A DNA stretch of 64,000 bases. It comes from Tubiluchus corallicola (taxonomy: Eukaryota; Priapulida; Priapulimorpha; Priapulimorphida; Tubiluchidae). The stretch lies in the NCBI GenBank assembly GCA_030141605.1, contig JAQGDQ010000227.1, positions 224,001-288,000 on the forward strand, given 5' to 3'. Each line of letters starts with the position of its first letter. Position 1 is the stretch's first letter. The notes beneath the pieces were generated by a model. The model saw only the letters and a list, made by a program, of their open reading frames with translations. It searched no databases and was not told the DNA's origin. Below are positions 25,507 to 37,059 of the stretch, piece by piece. Made by a program: the position numbers and the translations under genes.

Positions 25507-26031
25507 TTTACAAACAAGAGATTAAACCATTCCCCAAGCTGTCTGTTCCTACTGGTCAGCACTGTTAGTGCCTGGGGCAGCAGATGTTGCAATTTGCATC
25601 TAAGCCTAATTGCTCTATTTGATGGTCACTTATTGTGGTTAAATAATAGACACCTAAATGAGTGTCAAGTATCTGATGAGGGGTCTACAGGCAACAGTGG
25701 GTTCTTGCTAGCAATGGTGTTCACTGTGTGTATTGATTTTGGTGATGATTATATATGGGCACATCAAGGCATTACAGGCAGATATAAGACACAGGCAGTG
25801 AATATACATCTTGAAGTTGCAAAGTCTGTGAATTATACTACTAAGCCTTTTCAGGGTTTCGATGGGCGTATGTCCAGTTGCTGTAGGTCAAAGTTTAAGT
25901 GTACCACAGCAACGTGTCTTAGCTACAATTGTCACGTGAAGTGTGTAAAGCACACCTGTCTGCCGCATCGGCTGAGTAAGTTCAGTTGTTTTACGTGGAC
26001 TTTACGTAATTATGCATTATTCTGTGCATAG
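25507..26031 (+). CDS. Unidentified open frame with a Cys-rich tail
   Basis: An uninterrupted frame of 174 codons, the longest in the window outside tandem repeats. The first ATG is at 25714, giving 105 residues; upstream of it the frame stays open but has no start. The C-terminal part has cysteines at nearly regular spacing (CX4CX4CX3CX4C in CTTATCLSYNCHVKC and onward), plus HTCLPHR. A donor-like GTAAGT sits at 25974-25979 inside the frame, and a plausible acceptor, TACTGGTCAG, ends at 25560, so part of it could be an exon. No domain is recognised and no signal peptide is seen. It may be chance. Confidence 0.2.
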   Translation, partial: FTNKRLNHSPSCLFLLVSTVSAWGSRCCNLHLSLIALFDGHLLWLNNRHLNECQVSDEGSTGNSGFLLAMVFTVCIDFGDDYIWAHQGITGRYKTQAVNIHLEVAKSVNYTTKPFQGFDGRMSSCCRSKFKCTTATCLSYNCHVKCVKHTCLPHRLSKFSCFTWTLRNYALFCA

Positions 26032-27099
26032 AGTGATTTACTAGCAGGATCTTGCTTGGGAACAAGGAAAGATGAACTAGGTAAGGTTCTAGCTAGATGT
26101 TAAAAATGTTACTATTATAATAGCATGGTCTGCAAGGCATTGTGTACACAAATGGGTTGTCTGGTACAGTTAGTCCTTTTCACGATCATCATCAGTTGCT
26201 GAAACTGCGAAAAGGCTTATTAAAAACTTGTCTTTGCCTGAATTTAATATTAGGCACTTTAAGTCGTTTGTAGCTACCTGTTTTAATTTAGCAACTTTCA
26301 TTACCCTTGATTGAACAAAAACTTCTGTTAGTTAGTCTTTACCAAGTTTTTCTATTCTAGTAAAGCTATTAGTACTTTTAGAGTGCATTATTGCAAAAGA
26401 TGTGGCTAAAGTATACAATTCCCCACACCCAAGAAATTAGTTCCTGAAGCAGATTAGGATTAGGGTTAGGATTTGTGTTAGGGTTAGGGCTAGGGTTAAG
26501 GTATTTAAATTGTCTGATAAATTGTAAACTTGCAAAGTTGTCATGTGATTACTGATTGTGTCTGTGTATATATGTCTGCTGTTTCTTTATTATCTGTTAT
26601 ATAAAGAACTAATCTAGATTTTTCATTTTCTTTCACATTTTGCTACATTAAAAACATTTGATCTTCCATTCATCAGATAATCGTTTCATCTGGGGGTGTA
26701 GAATCAGCACTGTTGTTGATTATCTGTCTGTGTTACCTGATATAGCCATTTTCTCTAGCACATTATGTCCTGGGCAGGGAACAGTTGCAGTGCATATGGC
26801 TTAACTCTCAGCACTGTGTTATTAGTAGCTTGTATAGTCTAACGTACAGCTGCTGGTGCTGTGTTGTATCTACTGGGCTCTCAGACTAGTCTGTCAGACT
26901 TCCTTTAAATTGCAAGCACAGGACCCTGGATGCTGTATATATGGCAGGTTATAATAGCTCTCTTCCTATGTTGCTGTTATATATGGTACAGTTCGTTCAT
27001 AGATGTATATGTTTAAAAAAAGCATGTGAGTGTATGCCTGCTGATATGTGAAAGCTGTCTGGTATCCCAGAAAGAACCGTGACGACTTGTTGGTTGCAA
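26032..27099. other. No gene recognised apart from the telomere-like tract
   Basis: AT-rich unique sequence. The only distinctive element is the interstitial TTAGGG-like tract at 26455-26501. Confidence 0.45.
26455..26501 (+). repeat. Interstitial telomere-like TTAGGG tract
   Basis: Seven or so imperfect hexamers: GGATTAGGGTTAGGATTTGT followed by GTTAGGGTTAGGGCTAGGG. The exact TTAGGG unit is the metazoan telomere repeat. The tract is short and degenerate, so it is a relic or a chance repair insertion, not a chromosome end. Confidence 0.8.
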
Positions 27100-27660
27100 A
27101 ATTAATTATTTTAATTTAATTATGAATTCATTCCACAACAACACAAACATACATACAAATTGATATTACTTTGAAAAAAATTATAAACTAAATGAGTTAC
27201 TGTGAGGAGGAGGAGGGAGCATTGAGCTGTCGAGTCCTCCTCCAGATAAGTGGAACAATTGACAATTAACATTACATAGTATTTTCATCAGTTATAACAT
27301 ACATTAGAACAAAATAAGTTTTGTTAGTTAGTAACGTAAGATCAAGATGAGTAAAATTGTGAGTTAATTATACCGCTGTAGTAAGTAATTCTTTGATGCT
27401 TTTTTAAATTGATAAAGAATAGGAGTTTTCATTTCATGCGGAATTGTTGACCATATTTTAATAGCATTCAATTTTGATGACTGTTTCATTATATTTGTTT
27501 TTGGAATATGGAGTTCATAGTTTCCGACTGAATATCTTGTGTAATGATCATGTTGATCTGAAACTGGACTAAAGTATGACTGAAAAGCTGGTGGAAGTAG
27601 TGAATTTGTTAGCTTCTCACAGACAGTTGCTGAAATTCTGTATTCTTATGCTTGTATACT
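27100..27660 (-). mobile_element. Non-LTR retrotransposon 3' end (reverse transcriptase ORF C-terminus)
   Basis: On the minus strand about 95 codons are open up to a stop at 27364-27366. They give the typical C-terminal tail of a LINE ORF2 protein: a TRYSVGNYELHIPKTN block, then KLNAIKIWSTIP (the conserved 'G/A-x-K-x-WN-x-IP' motif region), then YQFKKASKNYLL near the stop. This tail follows the reverse transcriptase domain in CR1/L2/Jockey-like elements. The catalytic reverse transcriptase part is absent, so the copy is 5'-truncated and dead. The region 27100-27363 would be its 3' untranslated tail; exact ends are uncertain. Confidence 0.82.
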
Positions 27661-28317
27661 GGAATGTTGACCAATCTTCATGTGACTATTCTGCTTTTGT
27701 TTTTTAAGAGCAGAATTCTGGCTCAATTTAAACTTGCAGATCACGTAGTCTTATATTTACAAACTGTTGAAATTGTAATCAAACAATGAATTGGATGTTA
27801 CCAATGAGAGAATTAAGGTAAAAAGAGAAAGAGTTATTTTCTTGCTGTAAGAAATACAATCACCACTTCACTTTGTACTTGTCACCGATGGTCAAGCATT
27901 ATCAAGATTTTTTTAAATTTATTTTATAATGTGTTTGCAAAACAGGCAAAAAGTGTAGATTTCTTTAAATTTGTAACTTAATTTTCAACATTTATTTTTA
28001 TTAGTAGTAGTAGTTTATTGACTTTAGTCTGGCAAACACTTCACAACAAAATAATAACAATAACAATTTATATTCACTCAACATACATCCTTACGTTTTA
28101 CTATTACATATTTCATTGTAAGGGACGATAAGATGTAAAAATACATTATAGTTATTATTTAGATTGTTGATTTGCGACTGGAACACAGATGGTGTTAATG
28201 AGAATTGATGTTAAATATTTTTCATGCTCAGTGTTACTTTTACTGATAGCTTTTCTCTGCGTTTTTTAATCACTTAATCATATTTAAGTGTAACTCATTG
28301 TTTGTTCATTTTTATAG
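27661..28317. other. No gene; possible further retroelement tail near 28005
   Basis: AT-rich. At 28003-28060 the minus strand reads GTCAATAAACTACTACTACT, resembling a retroelement 3' end with a poly(A) signal and a short tandem tail. No coding remnant accompanies it, so this is only a suggestion. Confidence 0.3.
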
Positions 28318-28363
28318 GCATCTTGGTGACGTTACAGTAACTCTGCAGCCTGTGAACTAACTG
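28318..28363 (+). other. Candidate exon with in-phase stop
   Basis: The acceptor TCATTTTTATAG (ends 28317) and donor CTG|GTAGGT (GT at 28364) bound 46 bp. Joined in phase to the 24991 segment it reads GILVTLQ then TAA (28338-28340), only 23 bp before the donor. That would fit a protein terminus followed by a 3' untranslated exon junction, or a non-coding RNA. Evidence is limited to splice consensus and phase. Confidence 0.25.
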
Positions 28364-30009
28364 GTAGGTCGTTTTTAGATTAAGATAACTTGTCATTAAT
28401 TCACTAACTGCTGCATTTCTTAAAACGTTAAATTTTAATTGATAATTTGCCATGCTAATAACTTTTCAATGCGCTCTTCTTTTTCGTTTTCCTCAAATAA
28501 AGAACTGTTGTCTTTTTTGCGATTATGAGTTTTACAAATCATTTAGCTTTGCAGCCCCTTCTTACTATTTTCAAGAAACAAACGACCTGCAACCCCCTCT
28601 TTTTTTCTATATAGCTTTGCTTTTTCGCTTTTAAACTTTGTTTTAACAAAATTTGCTGATTTTAACTAATTGGAAAACAATTTTTAGCACACAGGCTTGA
28701 AAGGGGCCGACAAAATTTGCTTTAACATTACGTTTAAATTGCTCTCTTTTTTATTTAGCAAGGTGATGAAAAACAATATACATCAGCTCTGATATGCGTC
28801 CTTAAAAACAGTATACATCAGCTCTGATATGCGTCCTGAAAAACAATATACATCAGCTCTGATATGCGTCCTGCGCAGAAAAAAGCTACCATGCTATTTT
28901 GTCATTCAGTAGGTAAGCTTGTTTCTGACTTTAATGTTTTAATGTCTGGGATTTTTGTCTGCGTGTTGTTAGTGGATGCTTTCATCTGAAATAATTTCAC
29001 ATAGAAACAATTTGTTCTAGTAACATATATATGGAAAACTTCAACTTCTCTGGAAAGTGCTAGTTCCCACGATGTCCTGTACTTGGCAGTTTCGCATGCA
29101 GATTTGGTAAACAAAATAGTAATTGTGTTATACATATTGTACCATCATGCGACATGAGACAATGCCTTTATGTTGTATTTTGCTTATCTTGTTGTCTTGC
29201 TGTTCATGATTATTATGTGAAAAAATAGTCAATTTAGTCACAATTATTGATTTTTGTGTCATCTTCTTTCTGGCTCTATTTTCCTAAATGTTATTTCATT
29301 TAAGTAATGCTAGCATTTTGCTTTAAATTGTTTAAATTTTTTTGTTTGCCTGATTTTGTTTTTGAACTTTGTCTGCGATGATTTTTGATTCTTAGAGTTA
29401 CATTCACTCTCTTGACCTCAATTTGTTCCACCACTGTGATGCTACCAACGTTTTTGTTGGTGGCTGCTGCTAAATCGTTGTCATCTTCAGTTGAATAACG
29501 ATAATCTATTGATTACATAATTCATAATTTACTTCATCTAATTAGCTGTTAAGTTATTTTTTACTTCCTTATGTCGGTTGGTACTACCCATCTTCCCGTG
29601 GGATAGACCAGGAGTCTCCTTTCATGTGTGTAAATCCTCTGCCTCCTATCTGATTAGTGTGACATTTCGCTCTCTAAGGAGTGTTTCCTAAGATGAGAAT
29701 TTGCCAGTAATGAGCGTTAGGAATTTGAAGATGTATCTGTCTGACGATAAATCGTCCGAGTTGCTCTTGAACAAGGATAAAATGAAGGCCAGTGATCGGT
29801 AAAGGAAGTCTAGGCGACGTCTTGAACCAGTTTCTCATGCAGGTAGTTAAATTCGTTTCCTGCGTTGGTTTCCTTTCCACCAAGCAAACGGGTTAGTCAT
29901 CATTCAAAACTGGAGTGGAATTCACTGCTAGTGATTGTAAGGTCATCGGAATCAGATACGTACTAAAAATAACGCATAACAATTATCAGTCCGAGCTAAT
30001 TACTTTTGC
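28364..30009. other. No gene recognised; small 35-bp repeat
   Basis: AT-rich unique sequence. Three tandem copies of a 35-bp unit (ATACATCAGCTCTGATATGC core) lie at 28769-28873. A short G+C-richer block at 29580-29890 has a 69-codon minus frame without motif. Confidence 0.5.
28769..28873. repeat. Tandem repeat, 35-bp unit, 3 copies
   Basis: The core ATACATCAGCTCTGATATGC followed by GTCCT recurs at about 28778, 28813 and 28848 with near-perfect identity. Confidence 0.9.
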
Positions 30010-30527
30010 CATTCTTTGTTTAAAGGAAAGGCCAAGCCGTCTGCAAAAGTGGGCTTGCTTCAATGTTCGCGACAAATGGTAGAAGGATTTAGTAATAAAA
30101 CTGCAATAAGCGCCTCGCGTAATTAGTAAAATCACTAAAATCTCCATTTCATGCTTGGGTGCTCCTATTTTCAATGCAGGTTCTTCTTCCAAAGACGTCA
30201 TTCATCCTTGTAGATAAATTTGATATCTAATTTTGAAATATTTTTGCGTGAACCTTATGTAAGCTGCAGAAATTTTATTTAGCTTAAGCAGCGAACTTAC
30301 GGAAAGCCACGGCATGCTGATGAAAAGTCACAGAATCTCCCGTTGCGCCATGATTTTCAAATGAATGGTGGCAACCAGCACACCTGAAAATTTCTATTTA
30401 GATGCAGTATATTTTAAATTTATGCTTTATAGGCAGTTTTTGCTAATTTCTTTGTTATGTTTTTCTAAGTTTAACTGGTAACAGTAAAATAAACCCAACA
30501 TTCTGAGTGACTTGTTCTTCCCTTTAA
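30010..30527 (-). mobile_element. Interspersed element, copy B
   Basis: Reverse-complement counterpart of copy A (6249-6955). Matching pieces include TTTGTTTAAAGGAAAGGCCA at its 3' side, CGCGTAATTAGTAAAATCAC (30116), GACGTCATTCAT (30195), ACGGAAAGCCACG (30299) and GTAAAATAAACCCAACATTC (30484). It has only one of the terminal 73-bp units that are tandem in copy A. A 71-codon frame at 29986-30201 shares a VILLITR stretch with the frame in copy A because the DNA is shared, but the frames diverge on either side. Confidence 0.78.
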
Positions 30528-31619
30528 GACTAATAAGTTTTGGAAGTTGGCTATAGGACATGTCTTATCAGTCTGGCTGCATTGGCCTTTTTGGTTAAAC
30601 ATTTTTGTAAGAAGAGCAGGGTTTTCAAGTGCATTTGGGACATGTTGCTTCTGCTTGGTCTGCTAGGGGTGCTTCTGCCTTTGTGTGTGTAGCTTTTGGT
30701 AATTAAAAGTTGAAGTTTTGTTACATCTAGTAGCGCATGTACCAGGACTAGATTAAACCCGGCAACCTACTTTCTTCCAGCTGATTTAGAAAATATTTTT
30801 CATAATAAATTTATTTTATAAAAATTGACTTCATTATAAATTTTACAGAGTTTTGAAAATTTGTACAAGTGCAGAGAGAGTTTTGCTTGCACATAGCCTG
30901 AGCAACAATTATTGCAGATTAGTGGTATTCAGGAGGAGTTGTGGGCCCAGTGGCTGGTCTGATAAATTAACTGAGCTTGTTGACTCATAAAGCTTACAGT
31001 TCATCCAAAGATAATGGACTCCTACTCCTATTACATGGCTGTGTTCAGTACATTTTTGTACAAATAAAGTATAGTCAGTGTTCCCTTTTTCCTCCTGGTG
31101 GTATTTTTAACTAGGCTGAAAATAAACAAATCGCAAGCGAATGAGTTACCGTTATCCCTGTTTAAAGAAGAAGTTAACCCTCCTTGGAAGATGAGGATAA
31201 CTTAATGTTAACAAGATGAATATAAGCTAAAATTTGTGACATTCCCAAGTGAGCTGCAGAAGTCTGATGTTAGCAATGGTGATGTGCAAGATATTTGTAA
31301 TTAATTTAAGGTTCTTAATTGCATGTTAAAATGGGTTGAAGGTTGTTTGACTCTTGACTTTTCCTTTAAAACGGGAAACGTATCCTAATGAACCGGCTAT
31401 TCCACCAAACCTCTGCATTCAGCAATGAGATTATAGCAATAAGAATTAGGTTGTAGTAATTCATCGTCAGGATTCAAAATTTGCTGCTGATTTATATCAT
31501 AAATATTAGTCTAAATATAGAAGAAATCTATGTTGCTTGTCTTTGCATTTTATTTTGATATTATTTACAATATGAAAAAGATGGCTAGCAGCATGTCATA
31601 CTGATGTTTGGGAGGGACA
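30528..31619. other. No gene recognised
   Basis: AT-rich unique sequence with no repeat or exon-like segment that I can support. Confidence 0.45.
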
Positions 31620-32198
31620 ATGTGACCTCAACAAATAATAATAATGATCCCACGTTCAGTTTGACCTCTACAGATAATGATAATGATCTCTCATTCACTG
31701 CGACCTCAAAAGACAATCATAATGATCCCACTTTCATTGTGACCTCACCAGACAAATCATATTGATCCAACATTTATTGTGATCTCACCAGACAATCATA
31801 ATGATCCAACATTTATTGTGATCTCACCAGACAGTCACAATGATCCCACTTTCATTGTGACCTCACCAGACAATCATAATGATCCAACATTTATTGTGAT
31901 CTCACCAGGCAATCATAATGATCCCACTTTCATTGTGACCTCACTAGACAATCATAATGATCCAACATTTATTGTGAATCTCACCAGACAATCATAATGA
32001 CCCCGCTTTCATTGTGACCTCACCAGACAATCATAATGATCCCACTCATTGTGACCTCACTAGACAATCATAATGATCCAACATTTATTGTGATCTCACC
32101 AGACAATCATAATGATCTCACATTCATTGTGACCTCACCAGACAATCATAATGATCCCATGTTCATTGCAACTTCAATAGTTAATCATAATGGTCCGG
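31620..32198. repeat. Minisatellite, 39-bp unit, about 15 copies
   Basis: Tandem unit containing GTGACCTCACCAGACAATCA and TAATGATCCCACTTTCATT. An alternate form has GATCCAACATTTATTGTGATC, and the two forms alternate in parts of the array. Because 39 is a multiple of three, it keeps open frames of 61-72 codons with the 13-residue repeat SPDNHNDPTFIVT. Small indels break the frame twice, so translation is unlikely. Confidence 0.93.
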
Positions 32199-33186
32199 AC
32201 ACTGTGCTCGAGATAACTTGAGATAGCTTAAAGAAAATGATCGAAACCAAAATATGTCTACTTTTGGCCTCTAATTCATACTATTGTGCAAAAAAGTGGC
32301 TTGTTACTAATATTGACACTGCAAATGTTAGTTTACTAAAGTGCCAAACACTAATGTAAGTACAGTAGTGAAAGCCACATAATAGAGATACCATGCGTGT
32401 AGCAATGGTATTTGGTGTCTTTCGTAACCCCCTCTGGTTGGGTCTAATCCAATTGCAGCCCAACATTGCAGAGAGATTTACACTGTAATCTAGATTGTCT
32501 TTTATACTACAGTGCTGCAATGAATCAGTGTCTGCCTAACAGCGCCTGTGTTACAGACTCATATCAGTGCCTCTCTTCTTTGGTTTCCCTTTTGGGAAAA
32601 GATTCTAATATTCTACATATAGTTGTTTTTGGGACTCCTCCCAGCAAGTATGCATTCCACAGTGCATAACTGTTTGTTATTCCTTCTATCTTTTTTTGCT
32701 TTCCTTTCCTCCGGAGCATCTGCTTACATCATTTCATAACAATATTCGCTTGGAATTTAAACAGTGATATGACTTGTGATTTTTCTTGCCTCCGATTATA
32801 GTGCAACACTTGTTCCAGTAAGCTTTTCTCCGGTCAGCTAAATGTACTGCCAGTGTACTGCGTTAGGGGTCCTTGATTGGTGCATCAAAGAATCTCACAT
32901 AGTTTACTATTGTGTTGTTGACCGTTTTTTGTTGATCAAGTACTACGTTCCCTCCTGCCTGGTACTATTGTATTAACATACAGAAAACACACTTAATGTT
33001 ATCATTAAAAATACATGTGATTTACTGAATCTTGAACTTTCTTTGCCCCTTTCTTTCAGCTAATCTGTATTAATCTATGAATACTTGTGTAGTCTGTAAA
33101 TCTTTACTGCTGGGTTCTAGTAGTTTGTCACTTTTAAACAATTCAAGTATTTTGTCACTTTAAAGCAATTCAAAGTCAGTCGTATA
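32199..33186. other. No gene recognised
   Basis: Unique sequence. The overlapping 67- and 79-codon frames on opposite strands near 32281-32669 have no recognised motif. Confidence 0.45.
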
Positions 33187-33635
33187 AAGGCTGAGACAGT
33201 TAACTGTTTAAACATTAATCAATCGCTAACTGGTGTAACCATTTGGATAATTGCTAACCGTTTAACCGTTACTTAGCCAAGTTTTTTACGTATCCATATT
33301 AATGAAACCTTGTATCTTTTCTGAGTTGGCGTACACAGTTAGCAATGACCCACTTACACAAAAATGTACTATTAGCAACATTGTTTCAATTAATCTAGTC
33401 GCCTAAGAAGCATCTAAATGGTAAATTGTAAAAAAACTTTTACTCGCGTATGTTGCGAGGATGGCTCCATGTTGGACATTCTGCATGGTGCATGCTAGAT
33501 TTGAACCGCGCCGCTTACTCGTGCAAGGAATGAATTAGTGAATATAGGATGTCGTCGGGAACGGTTAAACGGCTAACAGACTACAATTAATAACGCTTAA
33601 ACAGTTAGTTGAAAAATCTAACTGTCTTAGCCCTA
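33187..33635. mobile_element. Small inverted-repeat DNA element (MITE), family uncertain
   Basis: The left end AGGCTGAGACAGTTAACTGT (about 33188) is matched by the complement of the right end, TAGGGCTAAGACAGTTAGAT (from about 33635). Subterminal motifs related to AACCGTTTAACCGTT recur near both ends (33255 and 33560), as in hAT-like non-autonomous elements. There is no coding capacity. Confidence 0.55.
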
Positions 33636-36600
33636 AATCGTTCTTTCGTTTTCCGGTCAGTTGCACTTGAGGTTTGACCAAACTTCTTCATCTTCACAAG
33701 AGTGTTGATCCTAGTAGATGTTTCTTTATTTCTATTTTAGTGGGATTAGTAAAACTGTTTTTACTCTAGTTTTAAAGAATTTTATCAAACCAGATTACGT
33801 ATTTTTCTCAATTGTGTCGTACATGGTACCCGGCAGGGACATCAAATTTTATTTGGGAGGTTCAGGCAGGGAAAACGTCCTGCAGTTAGTTACCAGTGCA
33901 GTGTTATAGTATGAATTCAATGGTAGCATCTTGAGGTGGATTTGGCGTGTGGAGATGTGGTGGGTGTGGGTGTGGTCAGTGGTGTGGACATTGGGTGACA
34001 ATCTAATTTTTGATAACAACAGAGATTGTAGTTTACCATAGTATCGGATCAGTAAATGACATCATTTAAACTCGTGTTTAATGAAAGTCAGCAAGGCGGT
34101 GATTCTTAGTTTAGCACATGCGCTTTCTGAACGCACACATAAGTAATGTAATGCAGCTCAGTTCATATAAGTTTTATTTTCAAAAGTATTCAGTGTGATA
34201 CTTGATTCATTAACCATTTGTAACTTCAAGTATGCTTCGGACATGTCAAAAATGTGCTAAAATATAGGAAAATGTTTCCCGCTAGCTGGCTGGCTTCCCC
34301 GGGCTTGGTACCTTGGTAGGACAACTTTTGTCTTTCTTATTGCATTATCAGCAGTAAAATTTAACTCGTTAGTTAGTGCTTCTTACACTGATTTAAATTT
34401 TGTTTTATTTTCCTTTAATTTTTGCCATGTTTTAGTTATTTTTTATTCTTATTCTGATTTGAATTTTGTGTTATTTTCCTTTAATTTTTGCTACGTATTA
34501 TTTTTTTGCTATGATGCATGTATAATGACTACTTGCCATGCAGGACTTGGTTGTGTGACTATTTAGGGATGGGTGACCTGGGGACCATTTGGTGTTTCTC
34601 CATCCCATCCTTCCCTCCTATTGTAATTTATGTTTGTATGTAATCTGTATCATGACGTGCAATGATGAAGGCAAATAAATGAAATTTTGATTCTCATTTT
34701 AATTTTAATTTTATCAACTAAAGAACTACTGTACCAGAACGATCCCTGGTTCAGCTGTGATGACGTCATTGTGTAATTTCTCAACGATAATAACTTCATT
34801 GTGAATTCCAGGCTTCCTTGCTAATATGATGATTGCAAGGCATTATTATTACCCAATGACATTGACACTGAAACATAAAAACTTGGCAAATTTAAAGTTC
34901 ATAATTTCCAATTTCAAGTTCATGGCTAGGTTTTAATGCTTGATTTCAAAACTCTGTAACTGGTTTGCGTATCTGTAGCTTTGTTAATCCAATACTACGC
35001 CTTTCTTTGTACAGTGTATTTCTGAGGAGTGGGAGGATCAAGCACTGCTACTAGTCTTAAACTCTCAGCAACCGTGCAACATAGAAAAATTGGCCAGGTT
35101 TTTACTTACATCTTCATAATTTTTCAATCATAAGTCATTTTTGTTTTTCATATATTTTAAAATCGTTTTGGCAGGTTATTTTGGTCTAAAACTGGGGTCT
35201 GCTTCCTTAATAAGTCATAAGTCATTTATTTCACATTACACACTTACAATAGTTTCATGTACAATATATAGTGAAAGGGCCTACAATGAACATAATACAA
35301 GTATGTTTTTATTGCTTCTGCACAAGAAAAGCCTCACACACTGTTCACCTATATACAAATGTAAATGTGTTGCGGGCAGTCAAAAAGCAGGGCTTGTTAG
35401 ATTGTCCACACAATGAAAGAAACAAAAGTAATGAAAATAATCTGAAAATTTAAAGTGAATCCTATGATAAAGAAAACATTTAGTGCTTCAGAATGGAATG
35501 ATGTAATGAATGAAGCTCATATATGAGATGATATTAAAGATAGAAAGACTATTATTTGTTAATAGTATGTAAAATTAAGATCACTTGATTAAGATACCTG
35601 GACTGTTTTGCCACCACTGTGAGGATGGATACTGATAGAAGTTTTGATTACTCACTGATACTTACTAAAAATTTGATGTTTCAACCCTTTTTTTTTAAAT
35701 CTAGTAATAGATCTGCTATTTTTTGCTGATTGACAAATCTCATTCCAGACTTCTGGTCCCTGCCTTTAACTCAAAATTCGTCGCCCACTCTCCCTAGTCT
35801 TTATGTGAAAATATTGTGTGATATGACCAAATGGACACAAGAAAAGTAAGCACGTTTAAAAAATTCCTTACAAATTTGCCTGATCGCGTTGTTATAGAAC
35901 TTTTTGCTTTCTAAAAAGAGGCATGTATTATGAATAATAATATCAAGTTTTAAATTAGAAACAAAACATTTAGTCTGTCAGTGCATTTTAATTAAAAAAG
36001 ATCAGGTTTTCTAAAAAAAACAGAAAGAATTTAACTCAGCTTTAACTCTTGATTTTAATTACGGTTTTCAAAAACTGTTCGTCGTTTTCTGACACTTACC
36101 TTCTTCACTGAATTTATAAGTACCTTTTTGACAATACAGTCATACTAATATCCAATACAATAAAGACAACATCAATACAAAAAGACAAATAAGTAGTGCT
36201 AATACCCATTTTTTTCATTTTTGCAGTCTTGATGACAGTAGCAAGCAGGAAACGTTTACTTTTTTGTTTTTGCAAACATTAGTGCTAAAATGTTTCTAGT
36301 TGTTTACCCGTTATATTTATGTGCAAATTTGATAAAAATTCACCGCTCTGTGATATTTTAAAAAGGAGCACATTATCTGTATCTAAGCCAAATACTCGAT
36401 TTCGGTACTTGATTTTTGGCACTAATCTCTCTTGTTAAAACATTACGATACTTCAGACGTACGATGTTGAGTCAGATCAGTCTAATCATATGAAATTGTG
36501 GATATTTTACTATAAATGTGGTTTGTGGATCGGTCAACTGCCGATCCAATTTTGGTTGTGTCAAAGAAAGTGATTTTCAAACCTGCATTTAGAATCGAAT

Positions 36601-37059
36601 ACCAGGTACAAAATGTTCTTGAAAAAGTGTATATCTGTCCACAACACGGGACTATTGTTTAACTCAACAGGTCAACAACTTAACATCTTATTTTTATTAC
36701 ATGGCACACACCTGTTTGCTGTAGCTCAGTGCTAGATTTTCAGATTCATTTATGCACATCTGTGATAAAAATAGATACTGTGTAGGTAGTACTAGTTCAA
36801 TGTATGAAATCTGCTCCTGACCAACTTGACTATCAAAGCCCTAAAGCTCTATATTGTCCTTTGCCACTGACGTTGCTCTCAAGCCATGTTGCTGGAACAT
36901 CATCACCTTCTTGCTATAATTGTAAGCTTTTACAACTGCGCAGCTTATTTTGATGCATTCGATCATGTTTCAGATTTCCTCTTTTGGTGCGAGTAATTTT
37001 CACGTACGTGCGTGGCTTGGTCATTTCTTGATTGTTTTTGCATTTCCCAACATTCTGTT
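33636..37059. other. No gene recognised; possible LINE tail near 34.55-34.70 kb
   Basis: AT-rich. At about 34540-34700 a G-rich stretch followed by TTATGTTTGTATGTAATCTG and AAATAAATGAAATTTTGATT resembles the 3' end of a CR1-like retroelement on the plus strand, but no reverse transcriptase remnant is visible. The open frames at 35141-35453 have no recognised motif. Confidence 0.4.

Noticed and set aside
31779-32221. 13-residue repeat peptide SPDNHNDPTFIVT
   Set aside because: The 39-bp unit preserves frame by length, but indels break it and the repeat has no start context or secretion signal.
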